A stretch of DNA of 23,080 nt, taken from assembly GCA_934661755.1 (NCBI GenBank), contig CAKUJM010000043.1, forward strand, positions 1 to 23,080, written 5' to 3'. The stretch comes from an uncultured Lentisphaeria bacterium. Its GTDB lineage: Bacteria > Verrucomicrobiota > Lentisphaeria > Oligosphaerales > Oligosphaeraceae. Below, one piece after another: positions 1 to 7,347 of the stretch; positions within the stretch are counted from its first letter, which is position 1, and the number at the start of each line of letters is the position of its first letter. A program made the position numbers and the translations under genes. The notes beneath the pieces were generated by a model. That model was not told the origin of the DNA. It was given only the letters and a program-made list of their open reading frames with translations, and did no database searches.

Positions 1-51
1 AGGGGAGGTGGCGCGACAGCGCCGGAGGGGTTGGCGTCGGGCTTGACGTGC
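1..51 (+). repeat. Dispersed palindromic repeat, copy A
   Basis: This 51-base stretch matches positions 23030-23080 at 47 of 51 bases and in the same orientation. It contains the core GGCGCGACAGCGCC, a 5-bp inverted repeat around GACA, followed by GGAGGGGTTGG and ending in GACGTGC. The window starts exactly at the repeat, so the left arm of the upstream hairpin seen in copy C would lie outside the window. No coding function is visible. It is best read as a member of an intergenic repeat family. Confidence 0.8.
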
Positions 52-104
52 GTCCATGCGTAGTTTGAAGAACGCGCCATGTTGCAAGCAGAACACAATT
101 GTCC

Positions 105-137
105 AAGGGTGGGACGCCCTTGCTACCCCGGGGCTAG
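105..137. other. GC-rich symmetric block 3' of the first AraC gene
   Basis: Positions 105-121 can pair as AAGGG/CCCTT around a 7-base loop. Positions 123-137 contain the perfect palindrome CCCCGGGG flanked by CTA and CTAG. The block lies just beyond the stop of the minus-strand AraC gene, so it could act as a transcription terminator for it, although no U-tract follows the stem on that strand. It could equally be another intergenic repeat. A short open frame runs through it on the plus strand, but it enters the AraC gene in antisense and has no convincing start signal. Confidence 0.35.
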
Positions 138-150
138 GCGTTGCGCCATT

Positions 151-951
151 TCATCGTTTCCAGCTGAACTGCTTCAGGTATTCGGATGGCGTCATGCCGG
201 TCTGTTCCCGGAAGAACCGGGAGAGATAGAAGGCGGAGCTGAACTCCAGTTTCGCGGCCACCTCTGATATTGTCGTTCCCGGCACTGCGAGCAGGGTGAA
301 GACCCGTCGCAGCAGCTCCGTCTGGATCAGCTTCTTTGGCGTCGTTCCGAGGTCCCGGCGTATGCGTCGTGAGAATGCCTCCTGGGTAATCTTCTCCTCA
401 TCCGCCAATTCGGCGACGGTCAGCCGTGCGCTGCAGCGTTCGCGGATTTTCAGGAACAGCGGCGCGTATGGGCTGGCCGCTGGCGGATTCTCCGGCCAAT
501 GTGCCAGGCAGAACTCCATAATCGCATCCTTGAAGCCGATCAACGACCGGAACTGGTCTGGATCATCGAAGATTGCGCGGAATTTTGCGGTCATCTCCGG
601 TACGCATCCCGAGTAAATCCCGCGTTTTCCATGGTAGAGGTCCATTCCCGGATATAGTTCCAGGTTGAAGTGGAATGTCATGAACGTGATGTCCGTTGTC
701 AGCAGGTATTCGACGGCATTTCCGTTCGGGATGAAGTAGAAGTGGTCTTTTTCCAGCCGCAGGGACTCTCCCGTGGCCATGTCGGCAACGGCGTCCCGCT
801 GTCCTCCGCTGGCCGTCGGGACCATGATGAGGATATTTTGCGGGAATGTGCAGACCTGGCGGAAGTCCAGCCGTTCGTATGCGATATGATTGAAGGTTAC
901 ATCGCAGCGTCCGTTCATGGCGCGCAGTGGTATTCGATCGATTAGTATCAT
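151..951 (-). CDS. AraC-family transcriptional regulator
   Basis: This is a cytoplasmic DNA-binding regulator of 266 residues, a usual length for a sugar-responsive AraC/XylS protein. The N-terminal part (about 1-110) has the beta-rich look of an effector-binding cupin-like domain. The C-terminal part (about 165-262) is the double helix-turn-helix domain. Its second helix region carries TISEVAAKLEFSSAFYLSRF and ends with the family signature FREQTGMTPSEYL. The gene is divergent from the dehydrogenase/glycyl radical enzyme operon, with only 98 bases between the two start codons, so it most likely controls that operon and itself. The effector is unknown. It could be a sugar or the substrate of the glycyl radical enzyme. 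The start at the ATG of MILIDRI is the most upstream one and leaves room for the shared promoter region. Confidence 0.9.
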   Translation of the reverse strand: MILIDRIPLRAMNGRCDVTFNHIAYERLDFRQVCTFPQNILIMVPTASGGQRDAVADMATGESLRLEKDHFYFIPNGNAVEYLLTTDITFMTFHFNLELYPGMDLYHGKRGIYSGCVPEMTAKFRAIFDDPDQFRSLIGFKDAIMEFCLAHWPENPPAASPYAPLFLKIRERCSARLTVAELADEEKITQEAFSRRIRRDLGTTPKKLIQTELLRRVFTLLAVPGTTISEVAAKLEFSSAFYLSRFFREQTGMTPSEYLKQFSWKR

Positions 952-1049
952 GAAGTCATATGCGAAAGTCAGGTTTCTGCATTCTGTTTTCGGGTCTTAT
1001 GCAATATAATATATGCAAATCCACTTTTTTGGCTCAGGAGAATGATCAC
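952..1049. promoter_or_regulatory. Divergent promoter region with TATGCAA direct repeats
   Basis: This is the short spacer between the AraC gene and the dehydrogenase operon, and it is AT-rich against a GC-rich background. A perfect TATAAT lies at 1005-1010 and would serve as the -10 for the plus-strand operon. No good -35 exists 17 bases upstream (TTCTGT at 982-987), as expected for an activator-dependent promoter. Two identical heptamers, TATGCAA, lie at 998-1004 and 1012-1018, a 14-base period, on either side of the -10. A related TATGCGA lies at 959-965. These are candidate regulator half-sites. A ribosome-binding site, CAGGAG (1035-1040), precedes the ATG at 1050. Confidence 0.5.
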
Positions 1050-1805
1050 ATGAAGGACTATCTTGATTTTTCCGGCAAGCGGGCGATTGTGACTGGTGGG
1101 CGGCGCGGCCTGGGGCGCGCCATGGCGAAGGCGCTGGCGGAGCGTGGATGTTCCGTTGCGGTGGTCTCGCACAGCCGGGAGGCATCCGAGCTGTTGGCGG
1201 AGCTGAACGCCTTTGGCGGTAAGAACTTCTATTTTTCCGCCGATCTGGGGAACCGCGAGGATCGGCGCGGCCTGGTCGCGAAGATGGCGGATGCGCTTGG
1301 CGGGCTTGACATCCTTGTCAACAACGCCGGGCTTCAATTCGTGGAGACCATCGCCACCTGCACGCAGGAGCAGTGGGACATCAGCCGTTCGCTGATGCTT
1401 GACGCCGTCTATGACCTCTCGCAGCAGTCCATCCCGTTCCTGAAGGCGGCTGGCGGCGGAAAGATCATCAACATCACCTCGATCTGCGCATTTCGCGAGG
1501 GCGGATGGAATTTCAGCTACGGCGTCATGAAGACCGGGGTCATGGGCATGACCCGCTGCATGGCGAACACCCTCGCCAGCGAGAACATCAACGTCAATGC
1601 AATCGCCCCGGGGATCACGCGCACCGACCTGACCGCGCAATGCTTCGAGCCGGACTGTTACCAGAGCTGCATTTCCAAATATCCCGCCAGGCGGCTGGGC
1701 GAGCCGGATGAGATCGCGAGCGTCATGCTTTTTCTGGCAAGTGACATGAGCAGTTTCGTCAATGGGGTCACCATCCCCGTCGACGGCGGCTTCACCGGCA
1801 ACTGA
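1050..1805 (+). CDS. Short-chain dehydrogenase/reductase (SDR), first
   Basis: This is a 251-residue classical SDR, an NAD(P)-dependent cytoplasmic oxidoreductase. The Rossmann glycine motif TGGRRGLG is at residues 15-22, NNAG at 91-94, catalytic Ser144 is in ITSI, and the Tyr157/Lys161 pair is in YGVMK. The protein ends with the usual PVDGG segment. An in-frame ATG 30 codons upstream exists, but it would add a leader that crosses the promoter. The ATG at 1050 follows CAGGAG by nine bases and gives the normal SDR N-terminus. The stop is 14 bases before the glycyl radical enzyme start, so the two are co-transcribed. The substrate cannot be read from sequence. The operon suggests a polyol, sugar, hydroxyacid or aldehyde linked to the radical enzyme's substrate or product. 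FabG-like annotations would be generic and uncertain. Confidence 0.92.
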   Translation: MKDYLDFSGKRAIVTGGRRGLGRAMAKALAERGCSVAVVSHSREASELLAELNAFGGKNFYFSADLGNREDRRGLVAKMADALGGLDILVNNAGLQFVETIATCTQEQWDISRSLMLDAVYDLSQQSIPFLKAAGGGKIINITSICAFREGGWNFSYGVMKTGVMGMTRCMANTLASENINVNAIAPGITRTDLTAQCFEPDCYQSCISKYPARRLGEPDEIASVMLFLASDMSSFVNGVTIPVDGGFTGN

Positions 1806-1819
1806 GGGAGGATACAGCC

Positions 1820-4030
1820 ATGGATGCACTCAGGAAGGAGCTGCGGGAATACTATTGTGCGCATACCTTCCGCCAGCTTGGCGGGCAGACGCAGCGCAAT
1901 CCGTTCCAGGCGGAAATGGACGCCTGGGCGCAGGCGCATCCGTCGGCGTCCGCACTGGAGCTGAAGACGGCGCAGTACGAAATCATCGCCGAGCGCTTTA
2001 CGCCCGTCATCTTCCGCAATTCGCCATTTTTCTCCGAGATGGGGGTGCGCATTGCGGAGTACGACGGGACTGCCATGGGGCCTGGCGCCTGGCTGATGCG
2101 GCGCAATGGCCGCCTTTGGGAGGAGGAATCCCCGGAGCAATTCCGTCTGCATCACCAGTTCAGCAGCGCCGGCTTCCACATCTGCTACGGTCCGTTTGTC
2201 GACCCCGACCATCATTGCTTTCCGTTTTCCGCGGTGCTCAGCCATGGGCTGGGCCATTTCTACCGGGAGTTCGGGAAGGGAGAGCAGAATGAGTTCTCCG
2301 AAATGACCCGCCGTTCCCTCCTCGCAGTGCGCCGCATTGCGGAGAAATTCGCCGAGGCGGCGTCCAGGATTGCCGTTGAGCCATCGTCCAGCGGTCCGCA
2401 GAAGCGCAATCTGGAACGGGTGGCCGCGGCCGCCCGCCGCGTCCCCTGGGAGCCCGCGGGAAGCTTCTACGAGGGGCTATGCGTCCTCTGGTTCCTGCAC
2501 GAGGTTTGCGCCTCCATCGACGGCGTCGGCATGTCGGTGCTCGGGCGTCCCGACTTCCAGCTGACAGCGCTTTACCGGCGCGATCTTGCCAGCGGCGTGC
2601 TGACCCGTGAGGAGGCCTACGACCTGATCTGCCGGTGGATGGTCCAGACCGACTGCAAGCTGGACCTGGATCGCCCCCTGGTCGAGCAGTTCAACGTCGG
2701 CGAGCAGGGCGACACCCTGATTCTCGGGGGCTGCGACGAACATGGCGACGACTGCTGCAGCGAGCTGACCCATCTGTTTCTCCGGGCGCACCGTGAGCTG
2801 AAGCTGATCTATCCGAAGATCCACTTCCGCTACAATGCGCGCACTCCCCAGGAGTTTTTGCACGACGCCTGCGCCGACTTCATGAATGGCCGCAACACGG
2901 TGTCGTTCCTGAACGATGACATCCTGATTCCCGCGCAAGTCAAGGCCGGGAAGCGCCTGGAGGACGCCCGGAGCTATGTCGCCGGCGGCTGCTGGGAGGT
3001 CATCATCGAGGGCTGCGAGCATGCGCAGGGCGCGAACTGCTACATCAACCTTGCCCGCGTGCTGGATATGTCCATCCACCACGACCCGGAATTGGAGTCG
3101 CGGCTTGAGATGAAGTTCCGCAAGCTGGACGGCGCCGCCGATTTTGAGCAGGCGTACCATCTGGTCATGGACAACGAGATCGAGGTGATCACGCGCCTAT
3201 GCGACCGCCTGCGGATCGGAAGCCGTCCGTGGAGCCGGGTCAACCCCGCGCCGTTCTTCTCGGCGGCCCTGAATGACTGCCTGGAGAAGCGCCGCGACTA
3301 CTCTGATGGCGGCGGCCGCTACCATCCCCACGGCCTTCCGCTGGCCAGCCTGTCGGTGCTGATCGATTCGCTTTCGGCGATCCGCTCGCTTTGTTTTGAG
3401 CAGCGGCTTTGCACGCTCCCGGAGCTTCTTGACGCAGTGCGCTCAAATTGGGACGGCGCGGAGCGCCTCCGCCATGCCGCGCTTGCCGCCCCCCGCTACG
3501 GCAGCTCGGATGAATGCGCGCAGCTGGCCAGACGGGTTCTTGGCGACATCATCGATTCCGTGTCCCGGTACAATGCGGAGCATGGCGAATTCCATTTCCA
3601 GCCCGGCCTTTACAACTACCGCGACATCATCGACTGGTCATCCCAGACCCGCGCCACTCCCGACGGCCGCCGCCAGGGGGATTTCCTGACCCAGGGGCTG
3701 ACCCCGCAGCGCTATTCCCATTCGCTGTCCGTCACGGATATCCTGCGCACCGCCGGGGCGCTCCCGCTTGAGGATTTCCCCGCAAATTCGGTTCTTACGC
3801 TTACACTCCAGCGTCGTGGCATGAGCGTGCAGATCCTGTCGGCGCTGATACGGAATTTCCCCGGGGGGATGCTGCAGCTCAACTGCCTGGACCACGAGGA
3901 GCTTCTCGATGCCGTCGCGCATCCGGAACGCCATGCCGACCTGATTGTCCGCCTGTACGGCTATTCCGCCCGCTTCATTTCACTTTCAGGCAAGATGCAG
4001 GAGGAATTCATCTCCCGCACGATATTGTAG
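1820..4030 (+). CDS. Glycyl radical enzyme, pyruvate formate-lyase family, eliminase type
   Basis: This 736-residue cytoplasmic protein is shorter than glycerol dehydratase (about 790) or choline TMA-lyase (about 850). The C-terminal glycyl radical domain is intact, with VRLYGYSARF placing the radical glycine at residue 714, followed by the typical LSxxxQEEFISRT. The thiyl loop is GGCWE, giving Cys391 and Glu393. The Cys-x-Glu arrangement is the one found in dehydratase/lyase members rather than the Cys-Cys of true pyruvate formate-lyase. The preceding TPQEFLHDACADFMNGRNTVSF-type region is standard for the family. GGGAGGA at 1806-1812 decides the start. Such enzymes need a radical-SAM activase and anaerobic conditions. 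No activase is present in the window, so activation must come from elsewhere. The substrate is unknown. The neighbours (SDR, AraC) allow a diol, hydroxyacid or sugar-derived compound. Confidence 0.9.
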   Translation: MDALRKELREYYCAHTFRQLGGQTQRNPFQAEMDAWAQAHPSASALELKTAQYEIIAERFTPVIFRNSPFFSEMGVRIAEYDGTAMGPGAWLMRRNGRLWEEESPEQFRLHHQFSSAGFHICYGPFVDPDHHCFPFSAVLSHGLGHFYREFGKGEQNEFSEMTRRSLLAVRRIAEKFAEAASRIAVEPSSSGPQKRNLERVAAAARRVPWEPAGSFYEGLCVLWFLHEVCASIDGVGMSVLGRPDFQLTALYRRDLASGVLTREEAYDLICRWMVQTDCKLDLDRPLVEQFNVGEQGDTLILGGCDEHGDDCCSELTHLFLRAHRELKLIYPKIHFRYNARTPQEFLHDACADFMNGRNTVSFLNDDILIPAQVKAGKRLEDARSYVAGGCWEVIIEGCEHAQGANCYINLARVLDMSIHHDPELESRLEMKFRKLDGAADFEQAYHLVMDNEIEVITRLCDRLRIGSRPWSRVNPAPFFSAALNDCLEKRRDYSDGGGRYHPHGLPLASLSVLIDSLSAIRSLCFEQRLCTLPELLDAVRSNWDGAERLRHAALAAPRYGSSDECAQLARRVLGDIIDSVSRYNAEHGEFHFQPGLYNYRDIIDWSSQTRATPDGRRQGDFLTQGLTPQRYSHSLSVTDILRTAGALPLEDFPANSVLTLTLQRRGMSVQILSALIRNFPGGMLQLNCLDHEELLDAVAHPERHADLIVRLYGYSARFISLSGKMQEEFISRTIL

Positions 4031-4056
4031 CCGGGGCCGTGTCCGCACCCGCTGCG

Positions 4057-4094
4057 GCGGGAACGGCTGGAGGATGGCCTCCGTCCGTTCCCGC
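4057..4094. terminator. Long hairpin between convergent genes
   Basis: The outer stem is ten perfect base pairs, GCGGGAACGG (4057-4066) with CCGTTCCCGC (4085-4094). Inside it, after a 2/2 internal mismatch, GGAGG (4069-4073) pairs with CCTCC (4078-4082) around the tetraloop ATGG. It lies between the glycyl radical enzyme stop (4030) and the GH95 stop (4105), which are transcribed towards each other. A bidirectional terminator or RNA-stabilising 3' hairpin is likely. There is no T-tract on either side, so classical intrinsic termination is not certain. Confidence 0.65.
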
Positions 4095-4104
4095 TCCGCT
4101 CCCG

Positions 4105-6456
4105 TCAGCAGTAGATCCTCCCGTGCAGATGGAGGACTTCGCCGGGGGCCATGGCGGCGTCCTGTTCGCCGGCGGGGCTGAGGATGCGGAAGCATCCGCC
4201 CTGTTCGGCGGCAAGTTCGGCGTCGAAGCCGTTTTCGCCCCAGCAAATATTGATCTTCAGTGCGCCCTGTGCCCGCAGTCCGGTGATGTTGCCGCTGCGC
4301 CACTGCCGCGGCAGGGCCGGCAGGAGATGGATGAGCGGCCGGCCGTCCGGTGTCCGGCGGTGGCTTTGGAGGAACATCTCGGCAATGGCGGCGGTGACTC
4401 CGAAGTTGCCGTCGATCTGGAAGGGCGGGTGGGCGTCGAAGAGATTGGGATAGACTCCGCCCTGGTTGCGGCATTCAATCGAATCCGGATAGACCGGCTG
4501 GAGCAGCCTGCGGATCACCTCGCAGGCGTGGTCGCCGTCAAGGAACCGCGCCCAGAGCGCGACCCGCCAGCCCATGGCCCAGCCGGTGCTCTGGTCGCCG
4601 CGCCGCACCAGCGATTTCAGGCAGGCGACATATTCCTTCTGGTTGTGGTCCGGGGTGAATTCCGTCCCCGGGTAGGCGCCATACAGATGCGAGAGGTGCC
4701 GGTGGTGGATGTCGGTCTCGGCGAAGTCGCCGTCGAACTCCAGCAGCTGCCCCGCCGAACCGATGCGCGGCTTCTTCAGGCGCGGCAGCGCCGCGCGGAT
4801 CTTGCCGGAGAGGTCGTCCGCGGCATCCAGGATGGCGTCGATTTCCAGCACCGACTCGAAGATTTCGCGCACGATCGACATGTCCATCTGGGAACCGTAG
4901 GCCACGCAGGCGCCGCGGCCGGTGTGCGGATCCACGAAGAAGTTCTCCGGCGAAGTCGCGGGGAAGGTGGCCAGTTCGCCGTGGTGTTCATGCAGCTGCG
5001 AGAGCATGAATTGCGCCGCGCCGCGCACGATTGGCGCGTATTGCGCCAGGAAGCCGCGGTCCAGGGTGTAGCGGTAGTGGTCCATCAGATGCCGGCAGAG
5101 CCAGGCGCCGCAGGAGAACCACGCGCCCCAGGATGCGCTGCCGGTGGCCGGCCCGCAATAGCACCAGAGGTCGGAATTATGGTGCATGCACCATCCCGGC
5201 GCATGGTAGAGCGCCCCGGCGACGGTCTTCCCGGCCTCCGAGCATTCCCGGATGAAATGGAAGAGCGGCTCCGCGCATTCGGGGAGGGCGGTGCTTTCCG
5301 CCGGCCAGTAGTTCATCTCGGTATTGATGTTGGTGGTGTAATTGCACCCCCATGGCGCGAGATATTTTTCCGACCAGATCCCCTGGAGGTTGCCCGGGCG
5401 GGTTCCGGGGCGCGACGAGGCGATGAGCAAATAGCGCCCGTAGTTGTAGAGCAGCGCCGCCAGCGCCGGCGACGCCTGATCCCGGCGGCTGTCGTTGATC
5501 AGCCGTTCGTCCGTGGGCAGCCCGTCATTGGCGTCGCCTGGCATTTCCAGCCGCGACCGCAGATAGTAGCGCTGGTATTCCCGGAGGTGGTCGGCCCGCA
5601 GCGATTCGTAGCCACGGTCGGCGGCCGCCGCCAAATCCGCCACGACCGCGCCGCGATGGTCGATGCCGCTGTCCTCCGGGGCGGTCTTGTAGTCCTTGTA
5701 GTTGGTCCGGATCGACACATAGATCACCGCGCGGGTGGCGTTGCCCACCGTAAGCGCGCCGTCGCCGGCGCTCATCCGGCCGTCATCGGCCACGATGCGC
5801 ATCCCCATCCGGAAGGACACGCCCTTTTTGCCATCGTCCTCCTGGATGGCGGTGTCATAGCGGCAGCACGCCGGCGCGGCGCTGTCGAAATAGCAGCTGG
5901 CGGCCCCGGTGTCGGTGCTGGCCACGCCGGGATTCGGCGAGGTGAAGAATGCCGAGAAATTCAGTGCGCCCGGCTTGTCGGCGGTCAATTCGATGGCCAG
6001 CACCTGCGCATCCTGGCTGATGAAGGCGCGGCGGGCATAATGCACTGCGGAGCGATCGTATTCAACTGACGCCTCGGCGGTCTCCAGATTGAGCTGCCGG
6101 CGGTATTGGCTCACGCCGCGGGGCCACGTCGGGCCGCCGAAAAGCACGTTGAGAGCGCCGGCCGGCACATATCCGGCAGTGTCCATTGTCCCCAGATTGT
6201 CGGAGATCAACTGGGTGGCGGCATCGTATTGGCCGTCATCCACCAGCTTCCGCGCCTCGGGAATGGCATTGTACAGGGTGGAGTCCGGCCGGCCATGCGG
6301 CCGCCCCGACCAGATGGTCTCCTCGTTCAAGGCGATGGTCTCGCGGCCGGTGGCGCCGTAGACCATTGCGCCAAGGCGCCCATTGCCCAGCGGCAGGGCC
6401 GCCTCCCAGTATTTCGCCGGACTGCAGTAATGCAGGCACTCTGTAAGCTTGTCCAT
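4105..6456 (-). CDS. GH95 alpha-L-fucosidase / alpha-L-galactosidase
   Basis: This 783-residue glycoside hydrolase of family 95 removes terminal alpha-L-fucose (or alpha-L-galactose) with inversion. The N-terminus has the family's YWEAALPLGNGRLGAMVYG and ALNEETIWSG blocks. The catalytic (alpha/alpha)6 domain shows NINTEMNYWP, with Asn376 and Asn378 corresponding to the two asparagines that assist the base in the bifidobacterial AfcA. It also has SPEN, with Glu504 as candidate general acid, and QIDGNFG, with Asp682 as candidate base. All key residues are intact. No signal peptide is visible, so the enzyme probably acts in the cytoplasm on imported oligosaccharides. The start at MDKLTEC avoids overlap with the upstream SDR, which ends 37 bases earlier. 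A start 17 codons upstream would overlap it and adds a basic, unconserved leader. It is the last gene of the six-gene operon. Confidence 0.92.
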   Translation of the reverse strand: MDKLTECLHYCSPAKYWEAALPLGNGRLGAMVYGATGRETIALNEETIWSGRPHGRPDSTLYNAIPEARKLVDDGQYDAATQLISDNLGTMDTAGYVPAGALNVLFGGPTWPRGVSQYRRQLNLETAEASVEYDRSAVHYARRAFISQDAQVLAIELTADKPGALNFSAFFTSPNPGVASTDTGAASCYFDSAAPACCRYDTAIQEDDGKKGVSFRMGMRIVADDGRMSAGDGALTVGNATRAVIYVSIRTNYKDYKTAPEDSGIDHRGAVVADLAAAADRGYESLRADHLREYQRYYLRSRLEMPGDANDGLPTDERLINDSRRDQASPALAALLYNYGRYLLIASSRPGTRPGNLQGIWSEKYLAPWGCNYTTNINTEMNYWPAESTALPECAEPLFHFIRECSEAGKTVAGALYHAPGWCMHHNSDLWCYCGPATGSASWGAWFSCGAWLCRHLMDHYRYTLDRGFLAQYAPIVRGAAQFMLSQLHEHHGELATFPATSPENFFVDPHTGRGACVAYGSQMDMSIVREIFESVLEIDAILDAADDLSGKIRAALPRLKKPRIGSAGQLLEFDGDFAETDIHHRHLSHLYGAYPGTEFTPDHNQKEYVACLKSLVRRGDQSTGWAMGWRVALWARFLDGDHACEVIRRLLQPVYPDSIECRNQGGVYPNLFDAHPPFQIDGNFGVTAAIAEMFLQSHRRTPDGRPLIHLLPALPRQWRSGNITGLRAQGALKINICWGENGFDAELAAEQGGCFRILSPAGEQDAAMAPGEVLHLHGRIYC

Positions 6457-6493
6457 GGTGAAGCTGCGGTTTTTTTTCTTGCGTGGCCGGAAA

Positions 6494-7276
6494 CTACCGG
6501 TCGACATCCTCAGGCATGTGCTGGCAGGAGCATCCGGCGTCGCAGGTCACGATCTCGCCGGTCATATTGGCGCTGTCATCGCTTGCCAGAAAGGCGACGA
6601 CATTGGCGATGTCGCGTCCGGAGGCCTCGTGGCGCAGCGGGCAGTTCAGCCGACGGCGCTGGCGGATTTCCTCCGGCAGCGCATCCCAGCGCTCGGTGTA
6701 GATATATCCCGGCGCGCAGGCGTTGACCCGGATGCCCAGCGGCGCCAGGTCCAGCGCCAGGGCGCGCACCATCGAGTTGATGGCGCCCTTGCTGGCGCAG
6801 TAGGCTGTGCGGTTGCGGATCGCGCGCATCGCGGTGTTGGAGGAGAGGAACACGACCACGCCGCGCTCCGGCTGTTTCAGGAAGAAGCGGGTGACCGCCT
6901 GCTGGGTGACCTGGAAGCCGCCCCGGACATTGACGCCGAGGACCTCCATCACATAGGCGGGGTCCATCTCCACAAACGGCTTGCCGATCCCCTGGTGCGC
7001 GGCGTTGTTGACCAGGATGTCCAGCCGTCCGGCTTCCTCGGCAATGACGTCGAAGAGCCTGCGGACCTGTTCGAGGTCGGAGACGTCGCAGGGGATGGCG
7101 CGGACATCGCCGCAGCCGCGCTGGCGGAGGATCTGCTCCCCCCGGCTGGTGGAGTCCGGCGTGGAGCCGCACATGAAGACCCTCGCGCCCTCCTCGACGA
7201 ATTTCTGGACGATGTCCAAACCGGTGTTGCGGTTGCCGCCGGTGACGAGCACGACCTTGTTCTGGAAACGGTTCAT
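6494..7276 (-). CDS. Short-chain dehydrogenase/reductase (SDR), second, with Cys-rich C-terminus
   Basis: This is a 260-residue classical SDR. Its cofactor motif is TGGNRNTG (residues 12-19), with NNAA at 90-93, Ser145/Ser146, Tyr159 and Lys163 (YCASK). In place of the common C-terminal VDGG it reads TCDAGCSCQH (residues 244-253) followed by an acidic tail, giving three cysteines and a histidine close together. Metal or disulfide chemistry there is possible but unproven. The gene lies between an enolase superfamily dehydratase (71 bases upstream) and GH95 (37 bases downstream). This fits a sugar or sugar-acid dehydrogenase, for example oxidising L-fucose/L-galactose to its lactone or acting on a 2-keto-3-deoxy acid. 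That role is inferred from context only. Confidence 0.9.
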   Translation of the reverse strand: MNRFQNKVVLVTGGNRNTGLDIVQKFVEEGARVFMCGSTPDSTSRGEQILRQRGCGDVRAIPCDVSDLEQVRRLFDVIAEEAGRLDILVNNAAHQGIGKPFVEMDPAYVMEVLGVNVRGGFQVTQQAVTRFFLKQPERGVVVFLSSNTAMRAIRNRTAYCASKGAINSMVRALALDLAPLGIRVNACAPGYIYTERWDALPEEIRQRRRLNCPLRHEASGRDIANVVAFLASDDSANMTGEIVTCDAGCSCQHMPEDVDR

Positions 7277-7347
7277 AATATCCCTGGATTCATGTAGTTG
7301 ATGACGCGGGAGTGCCGGCTTTTCGCCGGATGCGGCGACTGGCGGAT

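Noticed and set aside
147..153. Degenerate first signature motif and second Walker A of the ABC ATPase taken as loss of function (residues 147-153 and 294-300)
   Set aside because: This asymmetry is normal in RbsA/MglA-type tandem ATPases; the remaining motifs are intact.
79..267. Small open frame of 62 codons at the left end
   Set aside because: No ribosome-binding site. It runs through a GC palindrome and into the AraC gene in antisense. It could be a repeat-derived frame but is not supported as a gene.
960..1049. Extended N-terminus for the first SDR from an ATG at 960
   Set aside because: The extension would cover the TATAAT promoter and the direct repeats, and CAGGAG points to the ATG at 1050.
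4039..6069. Long plus-strand open frame (676 codons) opposite the GH95 gene
   Set aside because: The product has no recognisable domain and is rich in Ala, Gly, Arg and Val, typical of an antisense frame in GC-rich DNA. The minus-strand GH95 frame has all family motifs.
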